Shown here one piece after another: positions 1 to 9,359 of a DNA stretch of 64,000 bases. This DNA comes from G963667145 sp963676515 [NCBI: Candidatus Cloacimonadota bacterium] (GTDB taxonomy: Bacteria; Cloacimonadota; Cloacimonadia; G963667145): contig OY781061.1 of the NCBI GenBank assembly GCA_963676515.1, positions 1,240,001 to 1,304,000 of the forward strand. Direction: 5' to 3'. Below the pieces are notes generated by a model that had not been told where the DNA came from, did no database searches, and saw only the letters and a program-made list of their open reading frames with translations. The position numbers and the translations under genes are program-made. Within the stretch, counting starts at the first letter, position 1; the number at the start of each line of letters is the position of its first letter.

Positions 1-1970
1 ATTATCGGCGAGAAATCGCTGAGAATGGATGTGGAGTCTATCGTCAACGACGGCGGGGATTTGCTGGGAGAGCAGGTGAGTTTGCAAACGGAAGCAGATT
101 TGATTAACAAGTCTGGTGGCAATATTTTTGCTGATTCGGCTCTTGTCCTGCGAGTGGGCGGAAATCTGAGCAATCTAACTGATAAGAATACAGTTAATTA
201 CGGAGATGAATATATCCACGAGGAGTTGGGCGAGAGGTCGTCTATCGGCAGTGGTGGTAGTTTGGATATGATGGTGAAGGGCGATTTTACCAATCGGGCT
301 GGAGACCTAGCTGTGGCTGGCGATGCGAGGATTTTGGTGGATGGGAAAACGACTTTCGAGACGGTGAAGTTGCGAGATAAGGAGAGTCACCAAGAGGGCG
401 ACAAATCGGTAAGCACCGACTCAACTAAAAGTGTCGGAGCTACTATGGCTATTGGGGGTAATCTGTTTTGGCGGAACACCGACAGTATCAATATTACTGC
501 TGGGAAAATAGATGTGGGCGGTTATGGCGATGTCGATTCTAAAGCTAGCATCAATATTATGAACGATTACAACACGGGCTATCGCCAGGAGGTCAGCGAG
601 GATGATGGTTGGATTAGTAGTAAAAAAACTACCGAGGTTTGGGAATCGCAAACGGTGGTAGGCTCAGAGGTTAATTTTGGTACGAAATTTGAGGAGAGTG
701 ACAAGAGTAAATTTTCTGGGATGGAGGCTGAGAAGCAGACGGAAGTAATAGACGACTTGGAAAAGCGACTGCTGGATGGGGAAGATTTTAGTGAGAACAA
801 GAAAGTTAATAGCTACGCATTGCAGATGGCAACGGCAAAAGCTACCAGTAAAAAAAACGAAGAGTGGGAGAAACTGACCAACAAGGACGATTTGTTGAAG
901 CAGGGGAAAGAGGCTTATTTGGCTGCTTACAAAAAAAATAAAGATTTTGATGTTTCAGCTAAGCTAACCAAGTTGCAGAGCGAGGATCCGCTGATGTATA
1001 GCGTATTGCAGAACCAAGCCAGGCAAGCTGTTTTGGATGAAAAGTATGAGGAGTTTGAGAAATTCTCGACTGAAGAGCAAGAGAGTATTTCTGCGATGGT
1101 GGACGATTATTTGCTGGGAGATGTGGAAGCAATTAAGGAAATTAGTGCGAAATCTGCTGACGAGCGATTGCTAGCAAATGCGGTAATCAGCAAGAAACAG
1201 AAAGAGTATTCTGCCGATCTGGAAGAGAATTTCGAGAAAAATCATGAGAAGAGTGATTTTGTGCAAGAGCTTATCGCTTCTGTGGAGAGTTATAAAAAGA
1301 TGGTAGCTGATGAGGACGCAGAAGTTTCTTCTTTGTCTGAATTTACACCTGAGCAAGTGGGAAAGTTAGAGGAGATTAAGGCTGGCAATCCGCTGCTCTA
1401 TAAGAAGATAGTCGCTTATGCGGAAGAGGAGTCCGAGCGGAACTTGGAGTACGATTTTGATTATCAAGATAAGCTGGGCTCTTTCGAGCAGCAGCTGGCG
1501 AAAGTGGCTGCTAGCGAAGGATCATCGATGAGAGCAGATGGAGATATTTTATTGCAGGGTAGTAAGTTGACAGCGGGCGGAGACTTAGAGCAGCGAGCTG
1601 GAGGAGATATCAATATTTATTCTGTGGAAGATTATGAATACCATGACAAAAGTGTGGAGAAAAGCGGAATGATGAGTGATATTGTCAAAGGTATGGGAAT
1701 GGCAGCGGGTATAATGGGCATGGGTGAAGCTTATTCTGGATTAATAAAAGCTGCTAACTTAGACAATCTGACGGGTAAAGAAGAAGAGACTCAAAAATAC
1801 ATCAAGCAAATAGCTTCTGAAACTAATGTGGACGGTGATTTGAGCCTACTAGCAGGTAATGATATAAATATGATAGGCAGTGATATTACTACTACCGGTA
1901 ATGCTGATATAGATGCTGGGGGAGATCTGACTATAGCGGCAGCACCAGAGAGTAGCTACGAGCGGACAAT
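1..1970 (+). repeat. Long direct repeat, left copy
   Basis: This segment matches 10906-12875 at a constant offset of 10905 bases, with only scattered substitutions and no visible indel. Similarity drops abruptly just after the shared AAxESSYER coding motif. The left end of the repeat lies outside the window. It is long enough to support homologous recombination between the two exoprotein genes. Confidence 0.9.
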
Positions 1971-4551
1971 GAGCCAGAAGACCGAGTTTGGCAAAGCGGG
2001 GTTTGAGTTTACCTCCAGTAGTGCCAGCCTTAGTTCGACCAGCAAAACGACGAAAGACGAAAAAATTACAAATAAGACCACTTTCAAAAAATCTGTGCTA
2101 AATATCGGTGGAGATTTGAGTACCAAAAGCGGGGGAAACACGGATATTTTAGCTTCGGACATTTTTGCTGAAGGTTCGATAGATATGTTCTCTGGTGCGG
2201 ATATAAATATCTTGACGATGGAAGAGCTGGAGGAACTCACCGAAAAACACGAGGAAAAGTCGCTAACAACCAGCTTGACGGTGGGGAACAAGTGGGTAGA
2301 GGCAGCGGCGACAGCTTATGAAACGGGTAGTCAAATGTATGAAGATACCAAAACGGGTGGAGATGCAAAAGCTAAGGCGGCTAATAATAGCCTAAGAGCT
2401 GCTAAGCTAGCTAATGCAGTTGCTGGTGCGGCTAGTACTTCTGCTTCTGCAGGCTTTTATGGAGGAGTAAGTGCAACTACAAAAACTGAGAAAACAACAA
2501 CCAATTCTACTAAAAAAACGGCTTTGGGTTCTGTGATAAGAGCGGGTAATGGAATTTCTATGAATGCTAAAGGCAAGATTACAAACGAAGGCAGTGATTT
2601 TTTAACAGGAGGAGATATTTTCTTGGAGGCTGAAGAAGTGGAGTTTAGAGCGGGTAAAAACAGCTTTAGTTCTACTACGAGGACAGAAACTAAAAGTGTG
2701 ACGGTAGGAGCGAGCACAGCTTTGTCAGACAATATTGATCTTACAGGTAATGGTGGCATCGGGTTGGGTAATTCTAAAAGTGAAAGTTCTTCGCTTACTT
2801 ATCGCAATGCTACGGCAAACGCTGGAGGCACTTTTACGGTCAAAACCTCTGGTGATGCGACTTTCAGCGGAGCGAATGTAATAGCCGATGTGGTGGACAT
2901 GACGCAAATCGGTGGAGATGTGCTGATAGAGTCGCTTTTGGACGAAGAGTTTTCTTCAAATAAATCTAGTGGCATTAATGCAGGAGGAAGCGAAGGAAGT
3001 GCAAGTTTTGGTGTTAATGTTTCCAGTGGGAGTTCAGAATCCAAGATGGTCAGAGAACAAACCAGCATTTTGGGGAAAAGAGGTGTAAAGGTTTCAGCAA
3101 AGAAGCTGACGAATAAAGGTGCTGTGTTGGCTCATGTTGATAATTACGAAGAGGTGGAGCAAGAAAAATCGGAGTTTTTGGATAAATTTTATGAAGATAA
3201 TGGTTTAGATAATGATGCGGAATTGAGTGACAGCCAAAAGCAAGTTATAGCTGGCAAATTAAGTGAATTGGAAGCTAAAAAATCTTCTGGAAATAATCTG
3301 GAGATTGTGGTTGAAGAGCTTGTGGTGGAGGATGTCAAGGGTAAATATAGACAAAATCAGTCTGGGTTTGGTATCAATGTTTCTGCTACTGATGAAGGAA
3401 AGAACGATAAGGTTAATTATGATTTGAGTTTTCAAAGTTCAGGGCAGAAAAAAGATCAGTTAGCTAGAGCAACAATCGGCAATGGTAAGATTGTGGTGAG
3501 CGGTAAAAATTATGATGACCAAGGGTTGAATAGGGATATTTCAAAATCTTTGGAGATTACACGGGATGAAAAAGTCGGTGGTTATGACGCGAGTGTAAAT
3601 TTTAATATCACTTCCGTCAAAAATAAAGACGGAGAAGTTAAGTCAAAATTCGGCAGTAGCACTTTGGATGGGTTTAAAAACATTCAATATTTACCAGGGA
3701 ACAGTGCAATTTTTGTAAAAGATGCTCCTGGGAATATGTCTGATTTAGCTAGCGGAAGCGAAGAAATCGTGAAATTGGCAACAGATAAGATCCCAGATGT
3801 TGGCTTAAACGGTTTAGGTGGAATAATCCCTAGCGAAAATAATAGTGGTGGAGTAGTTGGGCAGGTATTAAGTTTGGTGGGTGGAGACATAATAACCGAC
3901 GGAAATATTGATGCTGAAAGGGTGTATGTAAATGGGATGAATACGGATTTGGAGTCTGCAAAAAAACAAGGAAGTGATATTTTTGGGCAAGATAAAGATA
4001 TCTATAATGTGAATAATAGAACACATGGATTTGTAAATGACATATTAGAATGTGCTATTGGTTATGTGGGATTGATTACAACTACAGATTTTCAATTGTC
4101 GAACATTAACGAAAATTTGTCAAGTTCAACTAAAAAGGTAAAAGTTGTTCATAGTCAGGGAAATATAGTAGAGAAGAATGCAGACAGGGTAACATGGGTG
4201 AAAAATTTTTTTAGAGATAAAGATGCAGATTTATCTAATATAACGGTAATCAGTGCGGGTAGTCCAGAGAATGAGAGTACAATGAGAAAGGCTGTAGAAT
4301 TGTCGGGGCAGAAATATTATGGGATGTATAATAATGACAATGATGGGGTAAGCAAATTAGGTATATTTTATTGGGAGGTTGATAAAATTCCTATTCCCAA
4401 GTATGATAATTCTATATTAAAAAAAGGGAATTCAAAAGTATGGGAAAAAGACAGTTGGAGTTTTGGTAAAGATCATAAAACAGAAAGCTATAAATGGATA
4501 CAGAATGTTACAGAAGATGCTTTAATCGGGAAGGATGAGTTATGTCGTTAA
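1..4551 (+). CDS. Filamentous haemagglutinin/CdiA-like exoprotein, copy 1, 3' part with hydrolase-like toxin tail
   Basis: The reading frame is open from base 1, so the gene starts left of the window; the first in-window ATG (25) is internal because the identical stretch in copy 2 is internal. About 1220 codons consist of FHA-type beta-helix repeats (recurring GGDL/AGGD/NxGG patterns) with a lysine- and glutamate-rich, probably alpha-helical insert near codons 230-510. The part up to about base 1970 is almost identical to 10906-12875; the rest is a diverged paralogue of copy 2 up to a shared SSTxDGFKN motif near 3655-3681. After that the two copies are unrelated. The tail carries an alpha/beta-hydrolase pattern: NGMN near 3930, a nucleophile elbow HSQGN at 4150-4164, a possible Asp in DNDGV near 4340 and a His in DHKTES near 4471. 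By analogy with CdiA/TpsA proteins I infer a surface-delivered toxin, perhaps a lipase or esterase. Codon composition becomes more AT-rich in the tail, as in exchangeable toxin modules. Confidence 0.85.
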   Translation: MIGEKSLRMDVESIVNDGGDLLGEQVSLQTEADLINKSGGNIFADSALVLRVGGNLSNLTDKNTVNYGDEYIHEELGERSSIGSGGSLDMMVKGDFTNRAGDLAVAGDARILVDGKTTFETVKLRDKESHQEGDKSVSTDSTKSVGATMAIGGNLFWRNTDSINITAGKIDVGGYGDVDSKASINIMNDYNTGYRQEVSEDDGWISSKKTTEVWESQTVVGSEVNFGTKFEESDKSKFSGMEAEKQTEVIDDLEKRLLDGEDFSENKKVNSYALQMATAKATSKKNEEWEKLTNKDDLLKQGKEAYLAAYKKNKDFDVSAKLTKLQSEDPLMYSVLQNQARQAVLDEKYEEFEKFSTEEQESISAMVDDYLLGDVEAIKEISAKSADERLLANAVISKKQKEYSADLEENFEKNHEKSDFVQELIASVESYKKMVADEDAEVSSLSEFTPEQVGKLEEIKAGNPLLYKKIVAYAEEESERNLEYDFDYQDKLGSFEQQLAKVAASEGSSMRADGDILLQGSKLTAGGDLEQRAGGDINIYSVEDYEYHDKSVEKSGMMSDIVKGMGMAAGIMGMGEAYSGLIKAANLDNLTGKEEETQKYIKQIASETNVDGDLSLLAGNDINMIGSDITTTGNADIDAGGDLTIAAAPESSYERTMSQKTEFGKAGFEFTSSSASLSSTSKTTKDEKITNKTTFKKSVLNIGGDLSTKSGGNTDILASDIFAEGSIDMFSGADINILTMEELEELTEKHEEKSLTTSLTVGNKWVEAAATAYETGSQMYEDTKTGGDAKAKAANNSLRAAKLANAVAGAASTSASAGFYGGVSATTKTEKTTTNSTKKTALGSVIRAGNGISMNAKGKITNEGSDFLTGGDIFLEAEEVEFRAGKNSFSSTTRTETKSVTVGASTALSDNIDLTGNGGIGLGNSKSESSSLTYRNATANAGGTFTVKTSGDATFSGANVIADVVDMTQIGGDVLIESLLDEEFSSNKSSGINAGGSEGSASFGVNVSSGSSESKMVREQTSILGKRGVKVSAKKLTNKGAVLAHVDNYEEVEQEKSEFLDKFYEDNGLDNDAELSDSQKQVIAGKLSELEAKKSSGNNLEIVVEELVVEDVKGKYRQNQSGFGINVSATDEGKNDKVNYDLSFQSSGQKKDQLARATIGNGKIVVSGKNYDDQGLNRDISKSLEITRDEKVGGYDASVNFNITSVKNKDGEVKSKFGSSTLDGFKNIQYLPGNSAIFVKDAPGNMSDLASGSEEIVKLATDKIPDVGLNGLGGIIPSENNSGGVVGQVLSLVGGDIITDGNIDAERVYVNGMNTDLESAKKQGSDIFGQDKDIYNVNNRTHGFVNDILECAIGYVGLITTTDFQLSNINENLSSSTKKVKVVHSQGNIVEKNADRVTWVKNFFRDKDADLSNITVISAGSPENESTMRKAVELSGQKYYGMYNNDNDGVSKLGIFYWEVDKIPIPKYDNSILKKGNSKVWEKDSWSFGKDHKTESYKWIQNVTEDALIGKDELCR

Positions 4552-5105
4552 CTAGTTGTAATTATGATTTTAACGAAAATATTTTTTTTTCTACAGATGC
4601 TTTTCTAGGTTCTTATGAACAACAAGAAGAATTTATAGTCAAAATTAATTTCTTTAAGTTCATTATAAAAGATAAATATAATAATAAATTTAATTATTCA
4701 TCAGGAATATTTAGTCCACTTGGGTTATACTATTTATTTTGGGGTTTTGGTGGAGAGGAATTGGGAGATTGGGTTCTTTATATGATTTATTTTCCTGGTA
4801 TTGGATATAAAAAGTCATTGTTTACTTTGGGCGGAAAACACAAATTTAGTCTTTCAGTTTTAAATAATATAGACTGGTTTTTTATCAGAGAGCACAAATG
4901 GTGGCATTTTTCTCCAGGGTTGGGTTTTAATTATGAATACAAAGATTTACAATTGCAGGTCGGTTATAATTACAATCTAGATTATGCTTTAGGGGATTGG
5001 CATACAAATCAGGGGATTTTTTTTAGTGTAGGTTGGGGATTTGGAGACGATGAGAGTAAAGATGAAAAGAAAGTGGTGAATCATAAAAGGTGTGGAGTAA
5101 AATAA
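4542..5105 (+). CDS. Candidate immunity protein for copy 1 toxin, beta-rich
   Basis: A 187-residue protein whose ATG overlaps the last codons of the toxin tail (stop at 4551), so the two are translationally coupled. I do not recognise a family. The sequence is rich in aromatic residues and glycine, with alternating patterns (for example SPGLGFNYEY and QVGYNYNLDY) that suggest beta strands, perhaps a small barrel or membrane-associated beta domain. No clear signal peptide is visible. It is strongly AT-rich, like the toxin tail just upstream. Position, size, coupling and low GC are the usual hallmarks of an immunity gene in CDI-type loci; that role is inferred from context only. Confidence 0.6.
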   Translation: MSLTSCNYDFNENIFFSTDAFLGSYEQQEEFIVKINFFKFIIKDKYNNKFNYSSGIFSPLGLYYLFWGFGGEELGDWVLYMIYFPGIGYKKSLFTLGGKHKFSLSVLNNIDWFFIREHKWWHFSPGLGFNYEYKDLQLQVGYNYNLDYALGDWHTNQGIFFSVGWGFGDDESKDEKKVVNHKRCGVK

Positions 5106-5123
5106 GTTTCTGGAATGTGAAAT

Positions 5124-5154
5124 AAAAGAAGAGCAGGTTTTCTGCTCTTCTTTT
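5124..5154. terminator. Bidirectional intrinsic terminator
   Basis: A perfect 13-bp inverted repeat (AAAAGAAGAGCAG, 5-base loop, complementary arm ending in TTTT) lies between convergent genes: the immunity gene (+) and the small exported gene (-). The A-rich and T-rich edges allow termination from both sides. Confidence 0.85.
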
Positions 5155-5162
5155 AAGCGAAT

Positions 5163-5522
5163 TCACTTCGCTGCGGCGATTATTTTTTTTATAATTCCCT
5201 GGTAGAATTCTGCGTCTCCGCCAGAGATGACGGCGTCTTGTGTAAAAGAGACAAATCCTTGGGCGACTTCTATTGGCATCTGTAGATTTACGACATCTTT
5301 GGCTTTCTTCTTTTTATTGCTTTCAACGGTACTTATAAAAAAATCTTTGGTTTTTAGATAAGTTTCTACTTCTGCTCCTCTGATGTTGACTGTGTTTAAA
5401 AGTCTGGCTGCAAAAACGCATTCGCCAAGATTTAGTTTTATGCTAATGCTAGATTTTTCGCTTGCGGCAAAGGCGAAGCTTAATAAAAGAAAGCTTAGTA
5501 CTGTTAAGATTGTTTTTTTCAC
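5163..5522 (-). CDS. Small exported protein of unknown function
   Basis: A 119-residue protein with a typical signal peptide (MKKTILTVLSFLLLSFAFA, cleavage probably after AFA or AFAA). The start is GTG at 5522, preceded at about 8 bases by a strong GGAGG; an ATG in another frame directly abuts that site and is not used. The mature part of about 100 residues is charged, with a single Cys (GECVFA) and a KKKKAK cluster, and shows no motif I recognise. It is transcribed opposite to the exoproteins and sits between the two copies, so it may act in the envelope with that locus or be an unrelated passenger. No function is assigned. Confidence 0.7.
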   Translation of the reverse strand: MKKTILTVLSFLLLSFAFAASEKSSISIKLNLGECVFAARLLNTVNIRGAEVETYLKTKDFFISTVESNKKKKAKDVVNLQMPIEVAQGFVSFTQDAVISGGDAEFYQGIIKKIIAAAK

Positions 5523-5622
5523 AATTCATTCCTCCGTTTTTCTCTTTACTCAAAAATTTTGGCTGATTTGAGTCAACCCTTTTTCTACATTTTGCAGAAG
5601 GAAGGCAAATTATATTTTCTAT

Positions 5623-5672
5623 TTGACATTTTGCCTGTCTAATTTAGACAATGTCCCTGTAGGTTTTATAAT
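5623..5672 (+). promoter_or_regulatory. Promoter and palindromic operator upstream of exoprotein gene
   Basis: TTGACA at 5623-5628 is followed by the perfect palindrome TGTCTAA-T-TTAGACA (5636-5650). A -10-like TAGACA (5645-5650) lies 16 bases after the -35 and inside the palindrome; a consensus TATAAT also occurs at 5667-5672. A strong ribosome site GGAGGAGAG (5677-5685) precedes the ATG at 5688. A regulator bound to the palindrome would block the promoter, so the exoprotein is probably regulated. The transcription start is not established. Confidence 0.5.
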
Positions 5673-5687
5673 GGATGGAGGAGAGTT

Positions 5688-8600
5688 ATGAAGCGAAAAA
5701 AAATAGTTCTGTATTCCCAGCGAAGAGATTTAAAATCCAAATTTATTTTGCTTTTTGTTAGTTTTCAAATAATTTTTTCGCCAATTTTGGCAGATGCAAA
5801 TATCATCGTTGATCAGACGAAAAACCAAAAAACCAGTGTAGATCAGACTCAGAGCGGAGTGGATCAGGTGAATATTTCTTCGCCCTCGGCGGCGGGTGTC
5901 TCGCACAACAGTTTCGATAAATTTAATGTCAGCAGCAAGGGTGTGGTGATTAACAATAGTGCTGCAGATGGTGTAAGTGTCATTGGCGGAGCTGTTTACA
6001 AGAATCCCAATTTCCAGACGGACAAAAGGGAAGCTTCTATCATTTTGAATGAGGTGACCGGTACAAGTCGTTCAGATTTGCTCGGGTGGACGGAAATTTT
6101 TGGTAAATCTGCGGAGTATGTGCTGGCGAATCCCAACGGGATTTATGTAAATGGAGCTGGTTTTATCAATACACCAAAAGTGACTTTGACTACTGGAGTA
6201 CCTGAGGTGCGAGGCGGTGAACTTTTGGGAATTGGGGTGAAGCAAGGAACTATCACGGTGGGAGAGCAAGGTGTTGATATAACAGGGCTTAGCTATTTTG
6301 GGATATTGGCTAGAGCTGCTCAAATTGGGGGTCAGATTGCAGATAATTTGGGTAAGACTCAGATAGATTTTGTGTTGGGACAAAACGATATTGATTATGA
6401 GAGCAAAGAGATCGAAAGCAGCTCTCAAGGAGCAGGGAAGCCAGAAGTGGCGTTGGATGCTTCTGCCTTGGGGAGCATTTTTGCGGGTAGTATCAAGATA
6501 ATCAGCACTGAAAATGGTGTGGGTGTCAACAGCAAAGGGTTACTGTGGGCTGGTGTGGGAGATGTAGAGATAACTTCAAGTGGGAAAGTGGTTTGCAAAG
6601 ATATTTATGCAAAAAACCGTGTGAAGCTGGAATCTGAAAAGGCGATGGAGCAGACCGAAAGCGGACTAATTACAGCGGAAAGCGGAGATATTGATTTGCA
6701 CTCAGATGAGTCGATGATGGTAAGAGCAATCCAAGCAGGTGGCGAGATTGTTGCTTTCAGTGGGAAAGAGATGACGATAGCTGGAGATGTTGTGGCTCTG
6801 GGGGATGTGAGTCTGGAGAGTAGCGAAGGTGCGGTAGTGGTGCAAGCAGATGATGCTCAAGCTTGGAAAGTGTTTTCTGATAAAGATTTAACCGTCAAAG
6901 GGAAAGATTTTTTCAATGAAAACGGAATATTGCGTTCGGGTCAAGAGTTGGTGATAGAGGTCTTAAATAAAGTGAGAAATACTGGAGAAATTTTGGCTGG
7001 AGAGAGCTTGTCGTTGCAGGGCAAAGAGATAGAGAATTCCAATCTAATTTCTTCCGATGGAGATTTTTTTCTAAATAGTGAAAATTTTGCAAATGAAGGC
7101 TTTGTATATGCTGGTGAAAATCTAAGATTGGGACTAACTGAAAACCTGCAAAATGCAGGAGCAATCTACAGTTTGGGGTCGATGAAAATAGAGGCTGAGA
7201 GTGTGGAAAACTTTGTTGAAGGTGAAATGGTTTCGAAAGATGATTTGAATTTATTGGCTCAGAATTTAGAACAAAGTGGCTTGTTAAAGTCAGAATTAAA
7301 TATCGATATTGATGTGAGCGATTTTGAGAATCAAGGGACGATAAGTGGTAATCGCATTGATTTGACGGGGGAAAATTTGCAAAATAAGGGGAGCATTTTG
7401 AGCAGTGGTTCTCTTTTATCAATTGTTTCCAGTGGTGAGATTAATAATTACGACACAATAGTTGCTGAGGGGAGTTTGCAGATTAGCTCAAAAAATGGTT
7501 TTTTTAACGAGCAAAATTCTGTCCTATCTGGTGAGGATATCACATTGCAAAGCGAAGAGATTGCTAATGATGGTTTAATCTCTGCTGGAGGAGATTTTTT
7601 CGCTAAGAGCGAAAATTTCATCAATAGCGATTTGGTGGTTGCTGGAGAAAATCTGGACTTAAAAATTGGGCAAACTTTAGAAAATGCGGGGACGATTTAT
7701 AGCCTTGAGCGGTTGAAGATAGAAGCTGGGAGTGTGGAAAATCTTCTGGGAGCAGAGGTGGAATCTGAAGGCGATTTGGAGCTTTTGGCAGAAAGCTTGC
7801 AGCAAAAGGGTTTACTGAAGTCGGCAGGGGATATGAAGCTGGATTTGGCGGAGAGCGAATTTGAAAATCAAGGGACTATAAGTGGAAAATTGCTGGAGTT
7901 GACGGGCGGAGATATTCTCAATCGAGGGAAAATAATCAGCAGTGGCGAGCTTTTGTCTATCGTTTCCAGCGGGAGTTTTGCGAATTACGACACAATAGTC
8001 GCTGGGGGAAGTTTGCAGATTCATTCAGAAAATGGGTTGTTAAACGCTGAAAACTCAGTTGTGGCAGCGGATGGCGATGCTTTACTGTGCGATGAGACGA
8101 GCATTGACAATCAACAAAATTCCCAGATTTTTGCTGAAGGCAGTTTGGACTTAAAATCGACAGAAAAGATAACAAACGATGGTGGCAACATCTTTTCTGG
8201 TAGCGATTTGTCTATCGGAGGTCTAACTGAAAGCGGTTTGCAAATGGTGGAGAATTTAAGTGGAACAATCTTGTCCGAGGGTGATTTTGTTTTGCAAACC
8301 GATGAGCTGATAAACGAAGGGGAGATGACCTCATTCGCCGAGATGAGTTTGCAGATTGAGGAGCGAGATTTTGCGAATGCTGGCGATATTTTTGCTCAAG
8401 GGCTGTTGAATCTTGACTTGGGGCAGATAAACAGCTTGCTAAATAGCGGATTGCTCGCTGGTGGTGGCATGCAGATTAACGCCAAAGAGATAGATAATGC
8501 GAGCAAAATAGTCGCAGGATCTGGAGGCGGAGAGTTCAGCATCGTTAGCGATTTTATCAACAGCGGGCAGCTTTCTTCGCTAGGGAATTTAGATTTGAGG

Positions 8601-9359
8601 GTTGGTGCAGATTTTGCAAACAACGCAAACGCTACGCTTTTTGCCGAGGGTGATTTGAGCATTATCACAGGTGGAGACTTGAGCAATCGTGCTATTCAGG
8701 GAATTTATGCTGGGCAAAATATGAGTCTGAAAGTGGACGGTGAACTGAGCAACGATGCATCCGAATTTACGGCTGTAGGCGATCTGGACTTGGTGACGGG
8801 TTACCTAACATCCAGCGGTAATTTTTACGCAAAAGATAGCTTGCGGATGCTGATTAAAAGCGGGAATTTTGAGAATAAGGGCGAGTTGGTGGGTGAGAAT
8901 TTGGCATCTGTGGAGCTAGCTAGTGGCAAAAATTTCACCAATAGAGGCTTGCTTAGTGGGGATAGTGTTGTGGTATCCGCCTACAATATAACCAATTATA
9001 GTAATATTTTAATCGGAAACAAAGGCGGGAAGTTAAAAGCTGGTTGCGATATTTTAAATCACAAAACTATCTCTTCGCAGGGCGGTTTGCTGTTGGATGT
9101 GAGTCGGGATTTGACAAACAAATCAGGAAAGAGTTTGCTAGCTGGTGGGCAGATGGATCTAATCGTGGGGCGAAATCTTAGTAATGAAAGTAGTGCCACT
9201 ATCTACAGCGGTGGAGATTTGACGGCAGAAGTGGCGAATTTGCTCTATAATTATAAGGGTTCCATTTTGTCGAAAGGGAATATGAGCTTGACTGGGTTGG
9301 AAGGGGGGGAAAGGGAATTTGGTAAAAAATTATGGAGGAGTTTTACATTCGGGAGATAA
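5688..9359 (+). CDS. FHA/CdiA-like exoprotein copy 2, N-terminal part with TPS secretion domain (frame broken at 9303-9309)
   Basis: A 1223-codon frame starting at ATG 5688 behind GGAGGAGAG. An extended signal peptide (charged N-region, then a hydrophobic stretch at about residues 19-36, ending near ILADA) precedes the two-partner-secretion/haemagglutination domain, residues about 38-250. Its hallmarks are GVSHNSFDKFNV, VINNSA and NPNGIYVNGAGF, the signature recognised by TpsB-type outer-membrane transporters. The rest is FHA beta-helix repeats with recurring units such as ENxGTIxS and SGGDL, including an internal duplication (about 7080-7500 and 7600-8040). The frame runs into a stop at 9359, 50 bases after a run of seven G. 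The other frame continues with matching FHA repeat sequence (LVKNYGGVLHSGDK), so this and the next entry are one gene split by one extra base. With G6 the gene would encode about 3306 residues. Confidence 0.9.
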   Translation: MKRKKIVLYSQRRDLKSKFILLFVSFQIIFSPILADANIIVDQTKNQKTSVDQTQSGVDQVNISSPSAAGVSHNSFDKFNVSSKGVVINNSAADGVSVIGGAVYKNPNFQTDKREASIILNEVTGTSRSDLLGWTEIFGKSAEYVLANPNGIYVNGAGFINTPKVTLTTGVPEVRGGELLGIGVKQGTITVGEQGVDITGLSYFGILARAAQIGGQIADNLGKTQIDFVLGQNDIDYESKEIESSSQGAGKPEVALDASALGSIFAGSIKIISTENGVGVNSKGLLWAGVGDVEITSSGKVVCKDIYAKNRVKLESEKAMEQTESGLITAESGDIDLHSDESMMVRAIQAGGEIVAFSGKEMTIAGDVVALGDVSLESSEGAVVVQADDAQAWKVFSDKDLTVKGKDFFNENGILRSGQELVIEVLNKVRNTGEILAGESLSLQGKEIENSNLISSDGDFFLNSENFANEGFVYAGENLRLGLTENLQNAGAIYSLGSMKIEAESVENFVEGEMVSKDDLNLLAQNLEQSGLLKSELNIDIDVSDFENQGTISGNRIDLTGENLQNKGSILSSGSLLSIVSSGEINNYDTIVAEGSLQISSKNGFFNEQNSVLSGEDITLQSEEIANDGLISAGGDFFAKSENFINSDLVVAGENLDLKIGQTLENAGTIYSLERLKIEAGSVENLLGAEVESEGDLELLAESLQQKGLLKSAGDMKLDLAESEFENQGTISGKLLELTGGDILNRGKIISSGELLSIVSSGSFANYDTIVAGGSLQIHSENGLLNAENSVVAADGDALLCDETSIDNQQNSQIFAEGSLDLKSTEKITNDGGNIFSGSDLSIGGLTESGLQMVENLSGTILSEGDFVLQTDELINEGEMTSFAEMSLQIEERDFANAGDIFAQGLLNLDLGQINSLLNSGLLAGGGMQINAKEIDNASKIVAGSGGGEFSIVSDFINSGQLSSLGNLDLRVGADFANNANATLFAEGDLSIITGGDLSNRAIQGIYAGQNMSLKVDGELSNDASEFTAVGDLDLVTGYLTSSGNFYAKDSLRMLIKSGNFENKGELVGENLASVELASGKNFTNRGLLSGDSVVVSAYNITNYSNILIGNKGGKLKAGCDILNHKTISSQGGLLLDVSRDLTNKSGKSLLAGGQMDLIVGRNLSNESSATIYSGGDLTAEVANLLYNYKGSILSKGNMSLTGLEGGEREFGKKLWRSFTFGR
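9303..9309 (+). repeat. G7 homopolymer at the frame break
   Basis: Seven consecutive G between the two halves of the exoprotein gene. Removing one G joins the frames cleanly (GLEGG-KGNLVKNYGG). This may be a phase-variable slippage tract, a real disabling mutation or a sequencing error. Seven G is at the short end for known phase-variable tracts. Confidence 0.75.

Noticed and set aside
9303-9359. Programmed ribosomal frameshifting at the G tract
   Set aside because: The required shift is +1 (skip one base) and I see no typical slippery codon with a stimulatory structure; slippage of the tract or a simple mutation is more likely.
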